Position numbers and translations under genes: made by a program. A stretch of 15,520 nucleotides of DNA, taken from assembly GCA_046537735.1 (NCBI GenBank), contig JBKHKH010000038.1:1-15520 (forward strand). The letters are read 5' to 3'. Below are positions 6,450-15,088 of this stretch, in pieces. Each line of letters opens with the position of its first letter. Positions within the stretch are counted from its first letter, which is position 1. Origin of the DNA: JdFR-22 sp046537735 (GTDB lineage: Archaea; Halobacteriota; Archaeoglobi; Archaeoglobales; Archaeoglobaceae). The notes below the pieces were generated by a model. It made no database searches. It was not told the origin of the DNA and saw nothing but the letters and a program-made list of their open reading frames with translations.

Positions 6450-7583
6450 TTATTTCTTAGCCTTTGCATACCTAGTTATTAGCTCCACATCTCCTGTTCC
6501 TAGCCTAATAGGCTGGCCAACAATTATATTCTCTGAAATTCCACTCAATTTATCGCTATCTCCTCTGATAGCAGCTTCCAGCAGGTTGTTTACAGTCATT
6601 TCAAAAGCGGCTCTTGCCAGAATGCTGTGCTTTTCACCAGCTACACCATGCCTTCCTATTTGCCTCAATTCACCATCGGAGGTCATAGCGTCAGCGACCA
6701 GCATTATATGCCTTATATCCACTTCAAGACCCTGTTCTTCCAGAGTGGAGATAGCTTCTTTAATAATAGCGTTCCTGGCCGCTTCGATTCCCAAAACCTC
6801 ATATATCTCATAAATATTGTTGGAGGTCGTTCTAGTAAAATCAACACCTTTAATTTTCATTATCTTCTTGAGAATAGAGCCTTCTGTGTATAAAACATAT
6901 TCTTCATCTTCTTTTCTAATAATAACTCTCTTGATCTCTTTTAACCCCGCCAGAACAAGCTTTCTGAGCTTATCGAACATATCCATCAATGTCTTGTAAG
7001 AAGGCTCAGATTTAATTATGAGCTTGCCGTCTTCTTCTTCCACCTCTGTTTTTAGCGATTTCTCGATCTTCTTCTTTATTTCATCTACCGATAACTGTTT
7101 TCTTTCTAAAGCCCTTTGATCAAGTGTTGCCACTATAACCATGTTCCTGATATCAGTAACCACATCGGCAATGTCCAGTATGTAAGTAGCTTCTATTCTG
7201 TTGGCCACTTCTCTAGCTTTTTCCCTATCCTTAGAATAATCTTCCTTCAGCCTGATGGCCATCAGAGGTGTAGAGGGGTTCTTTCTAACATCAAGAATCT
7301 CAATGAGCCTGGGTAATCCTAAAGTAACGTTGATTTCCGCCACACCTGCATAGTGAAATGTCCTCATGGTCATCTGAGTTCCTGGCTCGCCTATGGATTG
7401 GGCTGCCACAATCCCTGCGGCCTCACCAGGCTCCATCAAATTGGATAAGTATGCCCAGTAACACCTTTCTACGATCTTTTCTGCTACCTTCTTGGTAACT
7501 TTCATCTCTTCAAGCTCTTTAGCGATTTCTTCTTTAATAGTATTGGGAATGGGAAATTTATTAAGAACAGAATCGTATTTCAA
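6450..7583 (-). CDS. rpoA2: DNA-directed RNA polymerase subunit A'' (TTG start)
   Basis: This is the C-terminal part of the largest polymerase subunit, encoded separately in archaea. It supplies the trigger-loop region: GEAAGIVAAQSIGEPGTQ and TMRTFHYAGVAEINVTLG fall at about 53-87. The later part has RQIGRHGVAGEKHSILARAAFE, also conserved. I place the start at TTG 7583, giving 377 residues, because GGAGG (7591-7595) lies seven bases upstream and the rpoA1 stop (7585-7587) is one base away. The open frame extends upstream to another TTG at 7613, but that would overlap rpoA1 and lacks a ribosome site. No ATG occurs near the N-terminus. Confidence 0.95.
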   Translation of the reverse strand: MKYDSVLNKFPIPNTIKEEIAKELEEMKVTKKVAEKIVERCYWAYLSNLMEPGEAAGIVAAQSIGEPGTQMTMRTFHYAGVAEINVTLGLPRLIEILDVRKNPSTPLMAIRLKEDYSKDREKAREVANRIEATYILDIADVVTDIRNMVIVATLDQRALERKQLSVDEIKKKIEKSLKTEVEEEDGKLIIKSEPSYKTLMDMFDKLRKLVLAGLKEIKRVIIRKEDEEYVLYTEGSILKKIMKIKGVDFTRTTSNNIYEIYEVLGIEAARNAIIKEAISTLEEQGLEVDIRHIMLVADAMTSDGELRQIGRHGVAGEKHSILARAAFEMTVNNLLEAAIRGDSDKLSGISENIIVGQPIRLGTGDVELITRYAKAKK

Positions 7584-7584
7584 T

Positions 7585-10239
7585 TTATCTCCTCCCCTTT
7601 CCTTTCTTGGCAACTACTTCCTTTTCTTTTTGCTTCTGCTCAGAAACTACCTCATTAATAATCCTTTTAACATCAACGGCTCTACCCCTGTAACTCTTCA
7701 TGGGGTCTACACCATCTTCACCGTATTTATGCTGGACGAGGATTCCTGAAGTCTGCTCCTTAACCATACCGTCATATTCTACCTTCAGATCCTGAAGAGC
7801 ATTTACCAGTCTTCTCTGCAGGTAACCTGACTGAGAAGTCCTGACAGCAGTATCGACCAGACCTTCTCGACCTCCCACAGCGTGGAAGAAATACTCCACA
7901 GGACTCAAACCTTCTTTATAACTGCTCTTAACAAATCCTCTTGCTTTAGAGCTTAACTCTCCAGGCTTAAAATGAGAAAGGGTTCTATTGGTATAAGTAT
8001 AACCTCTCTTGATCCTTTCTCCCCTAACCGACTGCTGTCCGATACATGCTGCCATCTGGGTGAGATTCAACATGGAGCCTCTTGCACCGCTTACAGCCAT
8101 TATCACTGCTGAGCTATCCATACCCAGAAATCTATTAGCAATTTTACCGGTCCTATCCCTGGCTTTACCCAATTCCTGCATTATCTTCATTTCCAGGGTC
8201 TCTTCCAGGCTTCTTCCCGGCATGGGCTCCAGTATGCCTTCTCTATAAGCGTTGATCAGCTCCTCCACTCTGTTATCGGCATTGTTGAGGACATCCCTGA
8301 TTTGGCCAATTGCCTCATCCGGTATCTCTTCGTCATCTATACCGAAGGAGAAGCCTTTATAGCTTATGGCCCTTATAGCCAGCTGAGTGACCCTATCGAT
8401 GAACTTCTTGGTCTCCACACTGCCAAATTTCCTCATTATTTCATCTACCAGAATACCCTTGAACGCACCAATTGATTTTTCATCGATGGTGCCCTGGATC
8501 AACTCTCCATTTCTAATGACCACATATGCATCGTGTTCACAGTCCTCACCCTTGCACTCTTCGCAAGCCTGACAGATCTCTGCTCTGTACTCAATAGAGA
8601 TATCAGGTAATATAAGGCTGAATATTTCCTTACCGGTCCAGTACTTTTTGTCTTTATCCATGGGTATCTCATCTATGTCTATAGACTTGAGAAGAGCCAC
8701 CACCTCTTCCAGTGTGAACTTTTGTTCTCCTCTGGTAAGAATGAAGAGACCAGAGATGTGATCATGGATACCCCCAATTATTGGTCCTCCAAAGCGAGGT
8801 GACAATATCTGGCTATCCACAGACATGAGCAATTTGGCCTCTGCCTGAGCCTCCAGGCCCTGAGGAAGGTGCATATTCATTTCATCTCCATCAAAATCAG
8901 CGTTGTATGGAGGGCATACCGCCGGGTTCAGCCTGAAGGTATTATAGGGTAAAACCCTAACGTAGTGGGCCATTATACTCATTCTGTGCAGGGAAGGCTG
9001 TCTGTTGAACAGTATCACATCACCATCCATCATCTGCCTTTCCACTATCATTCCTGGCTCCAGTTTTTCGGCAAGCTCTTCTTTATTGGATTCCATCACT
9101 CTAATTCTCTTGCCATCAGGTCTTATTACATAATTAGCTTTAGGATGCTCGTCCCTGAATATGTATTCCTTTGCCTCTTCCATATTCTTATCCGTAACAA
9201 ACAACGGAAATGTCAGCTCTTCGGCCATAAAAGTTGGTACACCAACTTCACCTATGCTCAAATTGGGGTCAGGGGATATAACGGCTCTAGCAGAGAAATT
9301 CACTCTCTTACCCGAGAGACTGCCTCTAAACCTTCCTTCTTTCCCTTTCAATCTCTGAGCGATGGTCTTCAACGGTCTCCCGCTCCTGTGCCTGGCAGGT
9401 GGGATACCGCTAACCTCATTATCCATATAAGTGGTTACGTGATACTGGAGAAGCTCCCAAAGATCTTCAAGAATCAACTGAGGAGCTCCAGCCTCTTTAT
9501 TTTCCAGAAATCTCTGATTGATCCTGATAATATCTACCAGTTTGTGAGTCAGATCATCTTCACTTCTTTGACCAGTTTCCAGAATAATAGACGGTCTGAC
9601 AGTGACTGGAGGGACCGGAAGCACAGTTAAGATCATCCATTCTGGTCTGACCGCCCGGGGATTCATTCCAAATGCAGGGAGGTCTTCATCCGAGATATTT
9701 TCCAATCTTTCTCTTATATCTTTGGGAGTCAATCGATGCTCACCTTCATAGAAAAAGGTGGGTTTCTCAAACTTGACCTCAATACTGTCTTCCCCACAAT
9801 GAGGGCATTTCTTCGCACCCTTGGTGAGTCTAAATACTTCCTTTACGATATCTTCATAATCCTGGCCCAGCTCTTTTCTTCTTTCGATTTCATTTATGAA
9901 CTTGTCCCGATCCTTATCTTTAAGCAAGATCCTTCCACATTCTCTACAAATGGCATTCAATAATTTTCCGATCAATTTTGCATATCCGGGGTGATTTACC
10001 GGTGCTGCCAGCTCAATGTGACCAAAATGACCCGGACATTCTCCTGCCTTCCCGGCGCAGGATTTGCACCTCAATCCGGGATCAATAACTCCCAACCTGG
10101 GGTCCATCAACCCGGCTTCAATGGGAAAACCATCATCGTCATAAGTTTCCGGGGTTATGATCTTGGCAACACTCATTCTGCGGGTTTCTTGAGGGCTTAA
10201 AACTTCAAACTTAAGGGAATTGATCCTCTTGGGAATCAT
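7585..10239 (-). CDS. rpoA1: DNA-directed RNA polymerase subunit A'
   Basis: The N-terminal two-thirds of the largest polymerase subunit, 884 residues from ATG 10239. The catalytic NADFDGDEMNMH, whose three Asp residues hold the active-site Mg2+, is at about 446-457. Zinc-binding clamp motifs are present: C58-x2-C61...C68-x2-H71, and C98-x2-C101 with C145-x2-C148. A further cluster C556-x2-C559-x2-C562-x4-C567 may be another metal site. The start is chosen because GGAGGTGT (10247-10254) lies seven bases before ATG 10239 and the protein then begins MIPKRINSLKFEVLSP, the family N-terminus. A longer frame reaching 10296 would overlap rpoB1. The gap to rpoB1 is 22 bases; to rpoA2 it is one base. 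Confidence 0.97.
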   Translation of the reverse strand: MIPKRINSLKFEVLSPQETRRMSVAKIITPETYDDDGFPIEAGLMDPRLGVIDPGLRCKSCAGKAGECPGHFGHIELAAPVNHPGYAKLIGKLLNAICRECGRILLKDKDRDKFINEIERRKELGQDYEDIVKEVFRLTKGAKKCPHCGEDSIEVKFEKPTFFYEGEHRLTPKDIRERLENISDEDLPAFGMNPRAVRPEWMILTVLPVPPVTVRPSIILETGQRSEDDLTHKLVDIIRINQRFLENKEAGAPQLILEDLWELLQYHVTTYMDNEVSGIPPARHRSGRPLKTIAQRLKGKEGRFRGSLSGKRVNFSARAVISPDPNLSIGEVGVPTFMAEELTFPLFVTDKNMEEAKEYIFRDEHPKANYVIRPDGKRIRVMESNKEELAEKLEPGMIVERQMMDGDVILFNRQPSLHRMSIMAHYVRVLPYNTFRLNPAVCPPYNADFDGDEMNMHLPQGLEAQAEAKLLMSVDSQILSPRFGGPIIGGIHDHISGLFILTRGEQKFTLEEVVALLKSIDIDEIPMDKDKKYWTGKEIFSLILPDISIEYRAEICQACEECKGEDCEHDAYVVIRNGELIQGTIDEKSIGAFKGILVDEIMRKFGSVETKKFIDRVTQLAIRAISYKGFSFGIDDEEIPDEAIGQIRDVLNNADNRVEELINAYREGILEPMPGRSLEETLEMKIMQELGKARDRTGKIANRFLGMDSSAVIMAVSGARGSMLNLTQMAACIGQQSVRGERIKRGYTYTNRTLSHFKPGELSSKARGFVKSSYKEGLSPVEYFFHAVGGREGLVDTAVRTSQSGYLQRRLVNALQDLKVEYDGMVKEQTSGILVQHKYGEDGVDPMKSYRGRAVDVKRIINEVVSEQKQKEKEVVAKKGKGRR
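7588..7597 (-). promoter_or_regulatory. Strong ribosome binding site for the TTG start of rpoA2
   Basis: GGGGAGGAGA occupies the last codons of rpoA1 and is at ideal distance from TTG 7583. It supports use of the rare start and coupled translation of A' and A''. Confidence 0.6.
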
Positions 10240-10261
10240 ACTAGATACACCTCCATATCCA

Positions 10262-12094
10262 TCAAGCCTTATCGCCAAGCTGTAATCGCGGTGCAACCAT
10301 CATGGATTTTAGCTCATCCAGCAACAGCTTGAACGCGTAACTCATTTCTACCTTATGTATATTGCTTTCGTCATCACAAACAGCACAGTATGCTGTATTC
10401 CTTCTATAATCGTGAGTAGCTACATGACCACAGGTTCCACAAACAAAAATCTCTACTTTATCAGACTCTTCCAGCAATCTATCCTTCAGCAGTAAAGCAG
10501 CCCCATGACCTATAAGCACATCTCTTTCCATCTCCCCAAATCTCAACCCACCCTTTCTTGCTCTTCCTTCTGTGGGCTGTCTAGTCAGGACCTGGACAGG
10601 TCCTCTGCTCCTGGCATGGATCTTGCTGGACGCCATGTGGTACAGTTTCTGATAGTAAATAGTCCCTACGAAGACCTCAGCCTCATAACGCTTACCGGTT
10701 ATCCCATCATACATGACTTCTTTACCCGAATAGCTGAATCCATGCTCTTTAAGTGCTTCTCTCAGTTCCTTCTCTTTTTCACCATGGAATACAGTTCCAT
10801 CTATCCTTCTTCCTCCAACGGAGCCTACTTTACCTCCGATCATTTCCAGAGTGTGTCCCACAGTCATTCTGGAAGGTATTGCATGCGGGTTGACAATAAT
10901 ATCCGGGGCTATTCCATTCTCCGTGAAAGGTAGGTCCTCTTCGGGAACCAGTAGACCTATAACACCTTTCTGGCCATGCCTTGATGCGAACTTGTCTCCC
11001 AGTTCAGGGACTCTTAAATCCCTGATCTTCACTTTAGTGATCTTGGAACCGCCTTCAGCCTGGATCAAGAAAACCGAGTCAACAATCCCTTTTTCATTTG
11101 ATCTCATAGTGATGGAGGTTTCTCTTCTTTTCTGAGGGCTGATACCAAACTCGGTGGGCTCTTCAAGGAACCTGGGTGGAGATGTCTTACCGATCAGAAC
11201 CTCATCCGGACCCACATCAGTCTCGGGGTAGATAAGACCATCTTCATCCAGCTGTGAATATGCTTCTGCTCCCCTAAAACCTGAAATATCAGCACCTGGA
11301 ATCTCCAATCTATCTTCTTGACCACCAGGATATCTCATTTCCTCTGTTTCGTAGGTTCTAAAGAAATGAGATCTGCCCAAACCTCTTTCTACACTATTCT
11401 TGTTGAATATGAGAGCATCCTCAATATTGTAACCTTCGTAGCTCAAAACAGCCACAATAAAGTTCTGGCCAGCGGGCCTTTCGTCAAACTGGATCTCCGC
11501 CTGAGTGTCGGTAGTAACTATTGGTTTTTGAATGTAATGCAAAAGGTGTCCTCTGGTGTCTACTCTCCATTCATGGTTTGCATAAGGCAATCCCAAAGCC
11601 TGTTTGATCATTGCAGCGCCCATGGTATTTCTGGGACTGGCATTGTGCTCCGGGTAAGGGACCGAACCGGTGCATATTCCCACTATCAATGAGGTATCAA
11701 GTTCAAGGTGAGTGTGATCTGGAGTGGTTTCTTCATCAACGCTTACAATAGCATTTTCCTCTTCTTCAGAATCCAGAAATTCGATCAGCCCCTGTTTAGC
11801 GGCATCTTCCATTGAAATTTCTCCTTTTTTGAGCTTGTCAATGTGATCGTTGGTGATCATCGGTTTCCCATCTCTTAGAGTGATAAGTGGCCTTCTAGTT
11901 CTTCCAGCGTCTGTATTTATTCTCACTTCATTAGAATCCGGATAATAGGCAATATTAACCTGAGGTGAGAGTTTACCTTTTCTTCTCATTTCTCTAATCT
12001 GGTGAGCAAGCTTACCACCGTTCTCATGAAAACCGACAAGGTCACCATTCACATAGACTCTGGTTGATCCCGCCATAGATTCACTTTCAGCCAT
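10262..12094 (-). CDS. rpoB1: DNA-directed RNA polymerase subunit B'
   Basis: This is the C-terminal half of the second-largest polymerase subunit, in an organism where RpoB is split. In 610 residues it carries the catalytic-centre motif GDKFASRHGQKGVIG (366-380), YNIEDALIFNK (222-232), RSRGPVQVLTRQPTEGRARKGG and FGEMERD. A C-terminal zinc ribbon has C552, C555, C570 and C573. The start ATG 12094 follows directly on the rpoB2 stop (TGAATG, no gap), with GGGGTGAT immediately before it inside the rpoB2 end. This implies tightly coupled translation of the two halves, which must assemble one-to-one. A second ATG seven codons in is less favoured. Confidence 0.97.
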   Translation of the reverse strand: MAESESMAGSTRVYVNGDLVGFHENGGKLAHQIREMRRKGKLSPQVNIAYYPDSNEVRINTDAGRTRRPLITLRDGKPMITNDHIDKLKKGEISMEDAAKQGLIEFLDSEEEENAIVSVDEETTPDHTHLELDTSLIVGICTGSVPYPEHNASPRNTMGAAMIKQALGLPYANHEWRVDTRGHLLHYIQKPIVTTDTQAEIQFDERPAGQNFIVAVLSYEGYNIEDALIFNKNSVERGLGRSHFFRTYETEEMRYPGGQEDRLEIPGADISGFRGAEAYSQLDEDGLIYPETDVGPDEVLIGKTSPPRFLEEPTEFGISPQKRRETSITMRSNEKGIVDSVFLIQAEGGSKITKVKIRDLRVPELGDKFASRHGQKGVIGLLVPEEDLPFTENGIAPDIIVNPHAIPSRMTVGHTLEMIGGKVGSVGGRRIDGTVFHGEKEKELREALKEHGFSYSGKEVMYDGITGKRYEAEVFVGTIYYQKLYHMASSKIHARSRGPVQVLTRQPTEGRARKGGLRFGEMERDVLIGHGAALLLKDRLLEESDKVEIFVCGTCGHVATHDYRRNTAYCAVCDDESNIHKVEMSYAFKLLLDELKSMMVAPRLQLGDKA

Positions 12095-13570
12095 TCAATC
12101 ACCCCTAATGGGTTCAACACCCAATCCATACAATACATCTCTAACTTCCTTCTCATCAGTACCCACACTAACTTCGGCATATTGAGCGAAATTCTTGACA
12201 AGGCCACAGTTTGGACCTTCAGGAGTTTCAGAAGGACATATTCTTCCCCACTGGGTAGGATGCAGGTCTCTGGCCTCAAAATGGGGTTGAGAACGGGATA
12301 GTGGGGAGATAACCCTTCTCAGGTGGGATATGACGGATATACAGTTGTGCCTATCAATCAACTGGGATACACCCGTTCTTCCTCCTACCCAATTACCAGT
12401 GGCCATGGGATGCATCAATCTGTCCGTAAGGACATCACTTCTCACCGCAGTTGACATCTTGAGCACTCTGCCTCTCACTTTGGCTCTCTCCAGCTGGTAT
12501 TTGACATCCTTCATCAACCTCAGGAATGCAACCCTGAAGATCTCCTCCATCAGATCGCCAGCCAGCTTGAGCCTTTTATTTGCGTAGTGGTCCTTATCAT
12601 CTTCCATTCTGATGCCCAAGGTAAGCTCAAAAACAGCCTCAGCCATTCTTGCCAGGAAAAATGCTTTAGCTCTTCTGGATTCTGGACTCGTGCCCAGATG
12701 AGGGAGGAAATACTGGTCTATAACTTGATTTGCTCTATTGACTCTGTATTCTTTGCTCTGACCAGGGGCAACTTTTCTTCCAATAGCCTCTATAGCCTCC
12801 TCCTGATTTTCGACCTCAGCGATCTCCACGTTCTCCAGCATGAATTTCATTACCTCTGGATTTTCACTGACCACAGTAACTATTTCCTGATCAGTTTCAA
12901 TTCCCAGAGCTTTGATCAGAGTGATGAATTGAATGCTCTTGGGTATTTGAGGGAATGACACTTCTAAAGTATTGTTCTTGCCCCTCTCAACCACAACCAG
13001 TGCCCTGTATCCTGCTCTCTGACTGAATACCTTTGCCACTTCCATTGAATCTCCGTATCTCGTCTCTTTTTCCAAAAGGATTTTGTTGGGTGCAAGGTCT
13101 TCCAGGGTCATCAAAGCCCTTTCACTGCCGTTTATTATGAAATAGCCGCCAGTATCCACCGGGTCTTCCCCCACCTTGGTGACATCATCAATATCCGTTA
13201 GATTACACACCTTGGATTTGACCATGACCGGAAGCATCCCTATCTCCACAGTTTCTTGGTCCAGCTCTGCCCCCTCGTCGACCACTGTCGCCTGCAGATG
13301 GATGGGGGCGGCATAGGTAAGGTTTCTTAATCTTGCCATAGCCGGATACTGAGGTACTCTGCTTCCATCAGCCTCTTTTGCCAGTGGCCTCTCTACCCAT
13401 ATCTTACCCAATTTAACATATGTCTCAGGGATATCCATTTCTATTCTTCCCTGCTCGCTAATGACTCTTTGCAGCCCTTCTTCAATAAATCTATTAAATG
13501 AATCTACCTGATGCTTGACCAACCTTTCATGGGTGAAATAAGTTTTCCCCAAAGTTCTTCTATCCAGCAT
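12095..13570 (-). CDS. rpoB2: DNA-directed RNA polymerase subunit B''
   Basis: The N-terminal half of the second-largest polymerase subunit, 491 residues. Family landmarks are LVKHQVDSFNRFIEEGL near the start, GGYFIINGSERA, ATGNWVGGRTGVSQ (390-403) and RDLHPTQWGRICPSETPEGP (434-453) at the fork/active-site wall. The split falls after VEPIRGD, at the usual B''/B' junction of methanogens, Archaeoglobi and haloarchaea. ATG 13570 has GAGGAGG at 13581-13587, ten bases upstream, slightly long spacing. A 79-base gap separates it from rpoH, the largest in this part of the operon, and AT-rich sequence there could hold a weak internal promoter. Confidence 0.97.
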   Translation of the reverse strand: MLDRRTLGKTYFTHERLVKHQVDSFNRFIEEGLQRVISEQGRIEMDIPETYVKLGKIWVERPLAKEADGSRVPQYPAMARLRNLTYAAPIHLQATVVDEGAELDQETVEIGMLPVMVKSKVCNLTDIDDVTKVGEDPVDTGGYFIINGSERALMTLEDLAPNKILLEKETRYGDSMEVAKVFSQRAGYRALVVVERGKNNTLEVSFPQIPKSIQFITLIKALGIETDQEIVTVVSENPEVMKFMLENVEIAEVENQEEAIEAIGRKVAPGQSKEYRVNRANQVIDQYFLPHLGTSPESRRAKAFFLARMAEAVFELTLGIRMEDDKDHYANKRLKLAGDLMEEIFRVAFLRLMKDVKYQLERAKVRGRVLKMSTAVRSDVLTDRLMHPMATGNWVGGRTGVSQLIDRHNCISVISHLRRVISPLSRSQPHFEARDLHPTQWGRICPSETPEGPNCGLVKNFAQYAEVSVGTDEKEVRDVLYGLGVEPIRGD

Positions 13571-13649
13571 ATTTTTAAAACCTCCTCAATAAAGATAATC
13601 TAAATTAATAGCATTCCAGTTTACCTGCAACTCAAATATATTCTTCATA

Positions 13650-13883
13650 TTATGCGACAAGTCTATATACTACAGATTTGCCTGCAGTAGAGCTCTCTCG
13701 TATTATCCTTACAACATCACCAATTTTGGCACCGATTTCCTTTATTACAGGGTCATCAGCTCTAATTTTTGGTAACTGCTCTTTATCAATCCCCAAAGCC
13801 TTCAGAAATTCTTGGGTTTCCTCTTCATCCAATATCTCATGTGTGGGAACCATTACATGATCCTGTAACTCTGTCTTGCTCAT
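13650..13883 (-). CDS. rpoH: DNA-directed RNA polymerase subunit H
   Basis: A 77-residue archaeal homologue of the C-terminal domain of eukaryotic Rpb5. HVMVPTHEIL at the start, LPKIRADDPVIKEIGAKIGDVV in the middle and RESSTAGKSVVYRLV at the end are diagnostic. The chosen ATG 13883 has GGGTGA (13888-13893) four bases upstream and gives the usual length. The open frame extends 11 residues further to 13916, which is unlikely for this small protein. It is the first protein gene of the operon and lies 40 bases behind a tRNA gene. Confidence 0.95.
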   Translation of the reverse strand: MSKTELQDHVMVPTHEILDEEETQEFLKALGIDKEQLPKIRADDPVIKEIGAKIGDVVRIIRESSTAGKSVVYRLVA

Positions 13884-13922
13884 TCTTTCACCCTGCATCT
13901 TCCTTAACACAAACACCTAAGA

Positions 13923-13997
13923 CGGGCTCGACGGGATTTGAACCCGCGACCAACGGCTTAAAAGGCCGTTGCTCTTGCCTGGCTGAGCTACGAGCCC
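13923..13997 (-). tRNA. tRNA-Lys (anticodon UUU)
   Basis: On the minus strand the acceptor arms GGGCTCG and CGAGCCC pair perfectly. The D-arm stem is GCTC/GAGC, the anticodon stem ACGGC/GCCGT encloses CTTTTAA (anticodon TTT), and the T-arm is GCGGG-TTCAAAT-CCCGT. Discriminator base is G and CCA is not encoded. No intron is present. The gene lies directly upstream of rpoH in the same direction with no obvious terminator between them, so it may be cotranscribed and cut out by RNase P and RNase Z. Confidence 0.96.
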
Positions 13998-14072
13998 ATT
14001 GAGTTTATTATTAACTAACTTACCAGCGAGGCCGTACTGGTTTCGAGTCCTGTCCCTAAAGCACTTTCTCAG

Positions 14073-14090
14073 ATATAAATTTTTTTGCCA
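14073..14090 (-). promoter_or_regulatory. Promoter P2 for tRNA-Lys and the polymerase operon
   Basis: TGGCAAAAAAATTTATAT combines an A-rich BRE with TATA box TTTATAT (14073-14079). The predicted start near 14051 lies about 55 bases before the tRNA. It is very similar to the box at 14161-14180. Confidence 0.55.
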
Positions 14091-14160
14091 GTTTCTAAAG
14101 GGAACGGTAGGCGACATTCTAAATTCATCCGTGTTAATATCGCTGAATTTCCGTTTGTGC

Positions 14161-14180
14161 GATATAAAATTTTTTCCCGC
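14161..14180 (-). promoter_or_regulatory. Promoter P1 upstream of tRNA-Lys and the polymerase operon
   Basis: GCGGGAAAAAATTTTATATC carries an A-rich BRE and TATA box TTTTATAT (14162-14169); the predicted start is near 14139. No gene is seen between it and P2, 88 bases downstream, so both probably drive the same transcript. Confidence 0.5.
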
Positions 14181-14211
14181 AATGTTTTGAGAAAATCAAA
14201 TTCAGGATGCT

Positions 14212-14218
14212 AAAAAAA
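14212..14218 (-). terminator. T7 terminator after the isoaspartate methyltransferase gene
   Basis: A run of seven T on the minus strand lies about 47 bases after the pcm stop codon and upstream of both operon promoters. This would separate pcm transcription from the polymerase operon. Confidence 0.45.
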
Positions 14219-14264
14219 TTATGCCTTGTATCACAAATCGGATTTTTTGGTCCACCTATTCCAA

Positions 14265-14930
14265 CTATTTTACTCCGTATTCACCTACAAGAGGCACAAA
14301 CCGAACTCCGCCCCAGTTTCTTTTATTGATATTGCCCTGGTCATCTTTCTCTACCACATAAAGATATTGCATATACTCTCCAATAGGTATAACCATTTTA
14401 CCTCCAGGCTTTAGTTGCTCCATTAATGGTTCAGGGATCTCAGGAGCCGATGCAGTGACATAAATTTTGTCAAAAGGGGATTCTGGCGGATATCCCTTAC
14501 TACCATCTCCAGTTATCACCCTGACATTATAGTATCCCAGATTCTCAAGTGTTTCCTGCGAAATTCTGGCCAGCTCGGATTTTATTTCCATAGCAATGAC
14601 CTTCCCTTCCTTACCCACAATCTCGGCCACTACTGCAGCATGGTAACCTCTACCTCCCCCTACTTCCAGAACCTTATCCCCTTTCTGTAGATCCAGAAGA
14701 TTGCACATTATAGCCACCATATGGGGAGCGCTTATTGTCTGACCTTCCCCAATGGGCAAAGGTATATCTGAATAGGCCTCATTTCGCCGCTCATAGGGAA
14801 CGAATTCATGTCTAGGAACTTTCTTCATGGCTTCAAATACATCTAAACTTAAATTGAACTCCTCCAGTAACCTGTTGGCCATCCTAACTCTTTTATCCCT
14901 ATAAAGGTCGTCCTGATATTCTCCTGCCAT
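14265..14930 (-). CDS. pcm: Protein-L-isoaspartate O-methyltransferase
   Basis: This S-adenosylmethionine-dependent enzyme methylates isoaspartyl residues from damaged Asn/Asp so they can revert to normal aspartate. The 221-residue protein shows the family motifs: VPRHEFVP near 38-45, GEGQTISAPHMVAIM (62-76), the SAM-binding loop VLEVGGGRGYHAAVVA (about 88-103), acidic VIAMEIKSELA, IYVTASAPEIPE, LKPGGKMVIPIG and the C-terminal FVPLVGEYGV. The SAM loop has GGGRG where bacterial enzymes more often have GTGSG. ATG 14930 lacks a good Shine-Dalgarno site; a second Met at residue 17 is possible but would trim the N-terminal helix. It is transcribed with, but probably separately from, the downstream operon. 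Confidence 0.95.
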   Translation of the reverse strand: MAGEYQDDLYRDKRVRMANRLLEEFNLSLDVFEAMKKVPRHEFVPYERRNEAYSDIPLPIGEGQTISAPHMVAIMCNLLDLQKGDKVLEVGGGRGYHAAVVAEIVGKEGKVIAMEIKSELARISQETLENLGYYNVRVITGDGSKGYPPESPFDKIYVTASAPEIPEPLMEQLKPGGKMVIPIGEYMQYLYVVEKDDQGNINKRNWGGVRFVPLVGEYGVK

Positions 14931-15006
14931 TTTATCAGACTTAATCTTTAATCTGGCATTGCATACTAAATTACTATTAGAAATTAAACTATATCCCTCC
15001 CATAAT

Positions 15007-15079
15007 TAAAACTTACTCCCCAACTTCAGAAAGTTGGATCATCAGAATGAGATACCTCGCTTCGCTCGGTATCGCCTTA
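15007..15079 (+). repeat. Dispersed two-hairpin element, copy 2
   Basis: Stem CAACTT/AAGTTG with loop CAGA (15021-15036) is followed by GATACC/GGTATC (15051-15056/15068-15073) enclosing an 11-base loop with TCGCTTCGCTC. Order, loop sequence and flanking TAAAACTT match copy 1 at 783-856, same orientation. Both stems are perfect here. TTAC at 15014-15017 lies just outside the first hairpin; TTAC is a known target of some IS200/IS605 elements, but copy 1 lacks it. It sits between the start of pcm and a divergent promoter. Confidence 0.6.
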
Positions 15080-15088
15080 AGCTGAAAT

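Noticed and set aside
8965..9630. 221-codon plus-strand frame
   Set aside because: It is antisense to rpoA1 across the catalytic region and has no recognisable domain.
10240..10296. N-terminal extension of rpoA1 to 10296
   Set aside because: It overlaps rpoB1, lacks a ribosome site, and the family N-terminus begins at the internal ATG 10239 with a strong Shine-Dalgarno site.
13884..13916. 11-residue extension of rpoH
   Set aside because: The internal ATG 13883 has GGGTGA at good spacing and gives the usual subunit H length.
14010..14065. Possible second, degenerate tRNA upstream of tRNA-Lys
   Set aside because: A T-loop-like GGTTTCGAGTCC is visible, but no acceptor, D or anticodon arm can be paired around it.
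13917..14117. 66-codon minus-strand frame across the tRNA gene
   Set aside because: It runs through the tRNA-Lys sequence and promoter P2 and shows no protein-like composition.
14243..14255. GGTGGACC followed by A-rich sequence, also at 2155-2167
   Set aside because: Only about 12 of 13 bases match, one copy is in a promoter and the other in a 3' region; likely coincidence.
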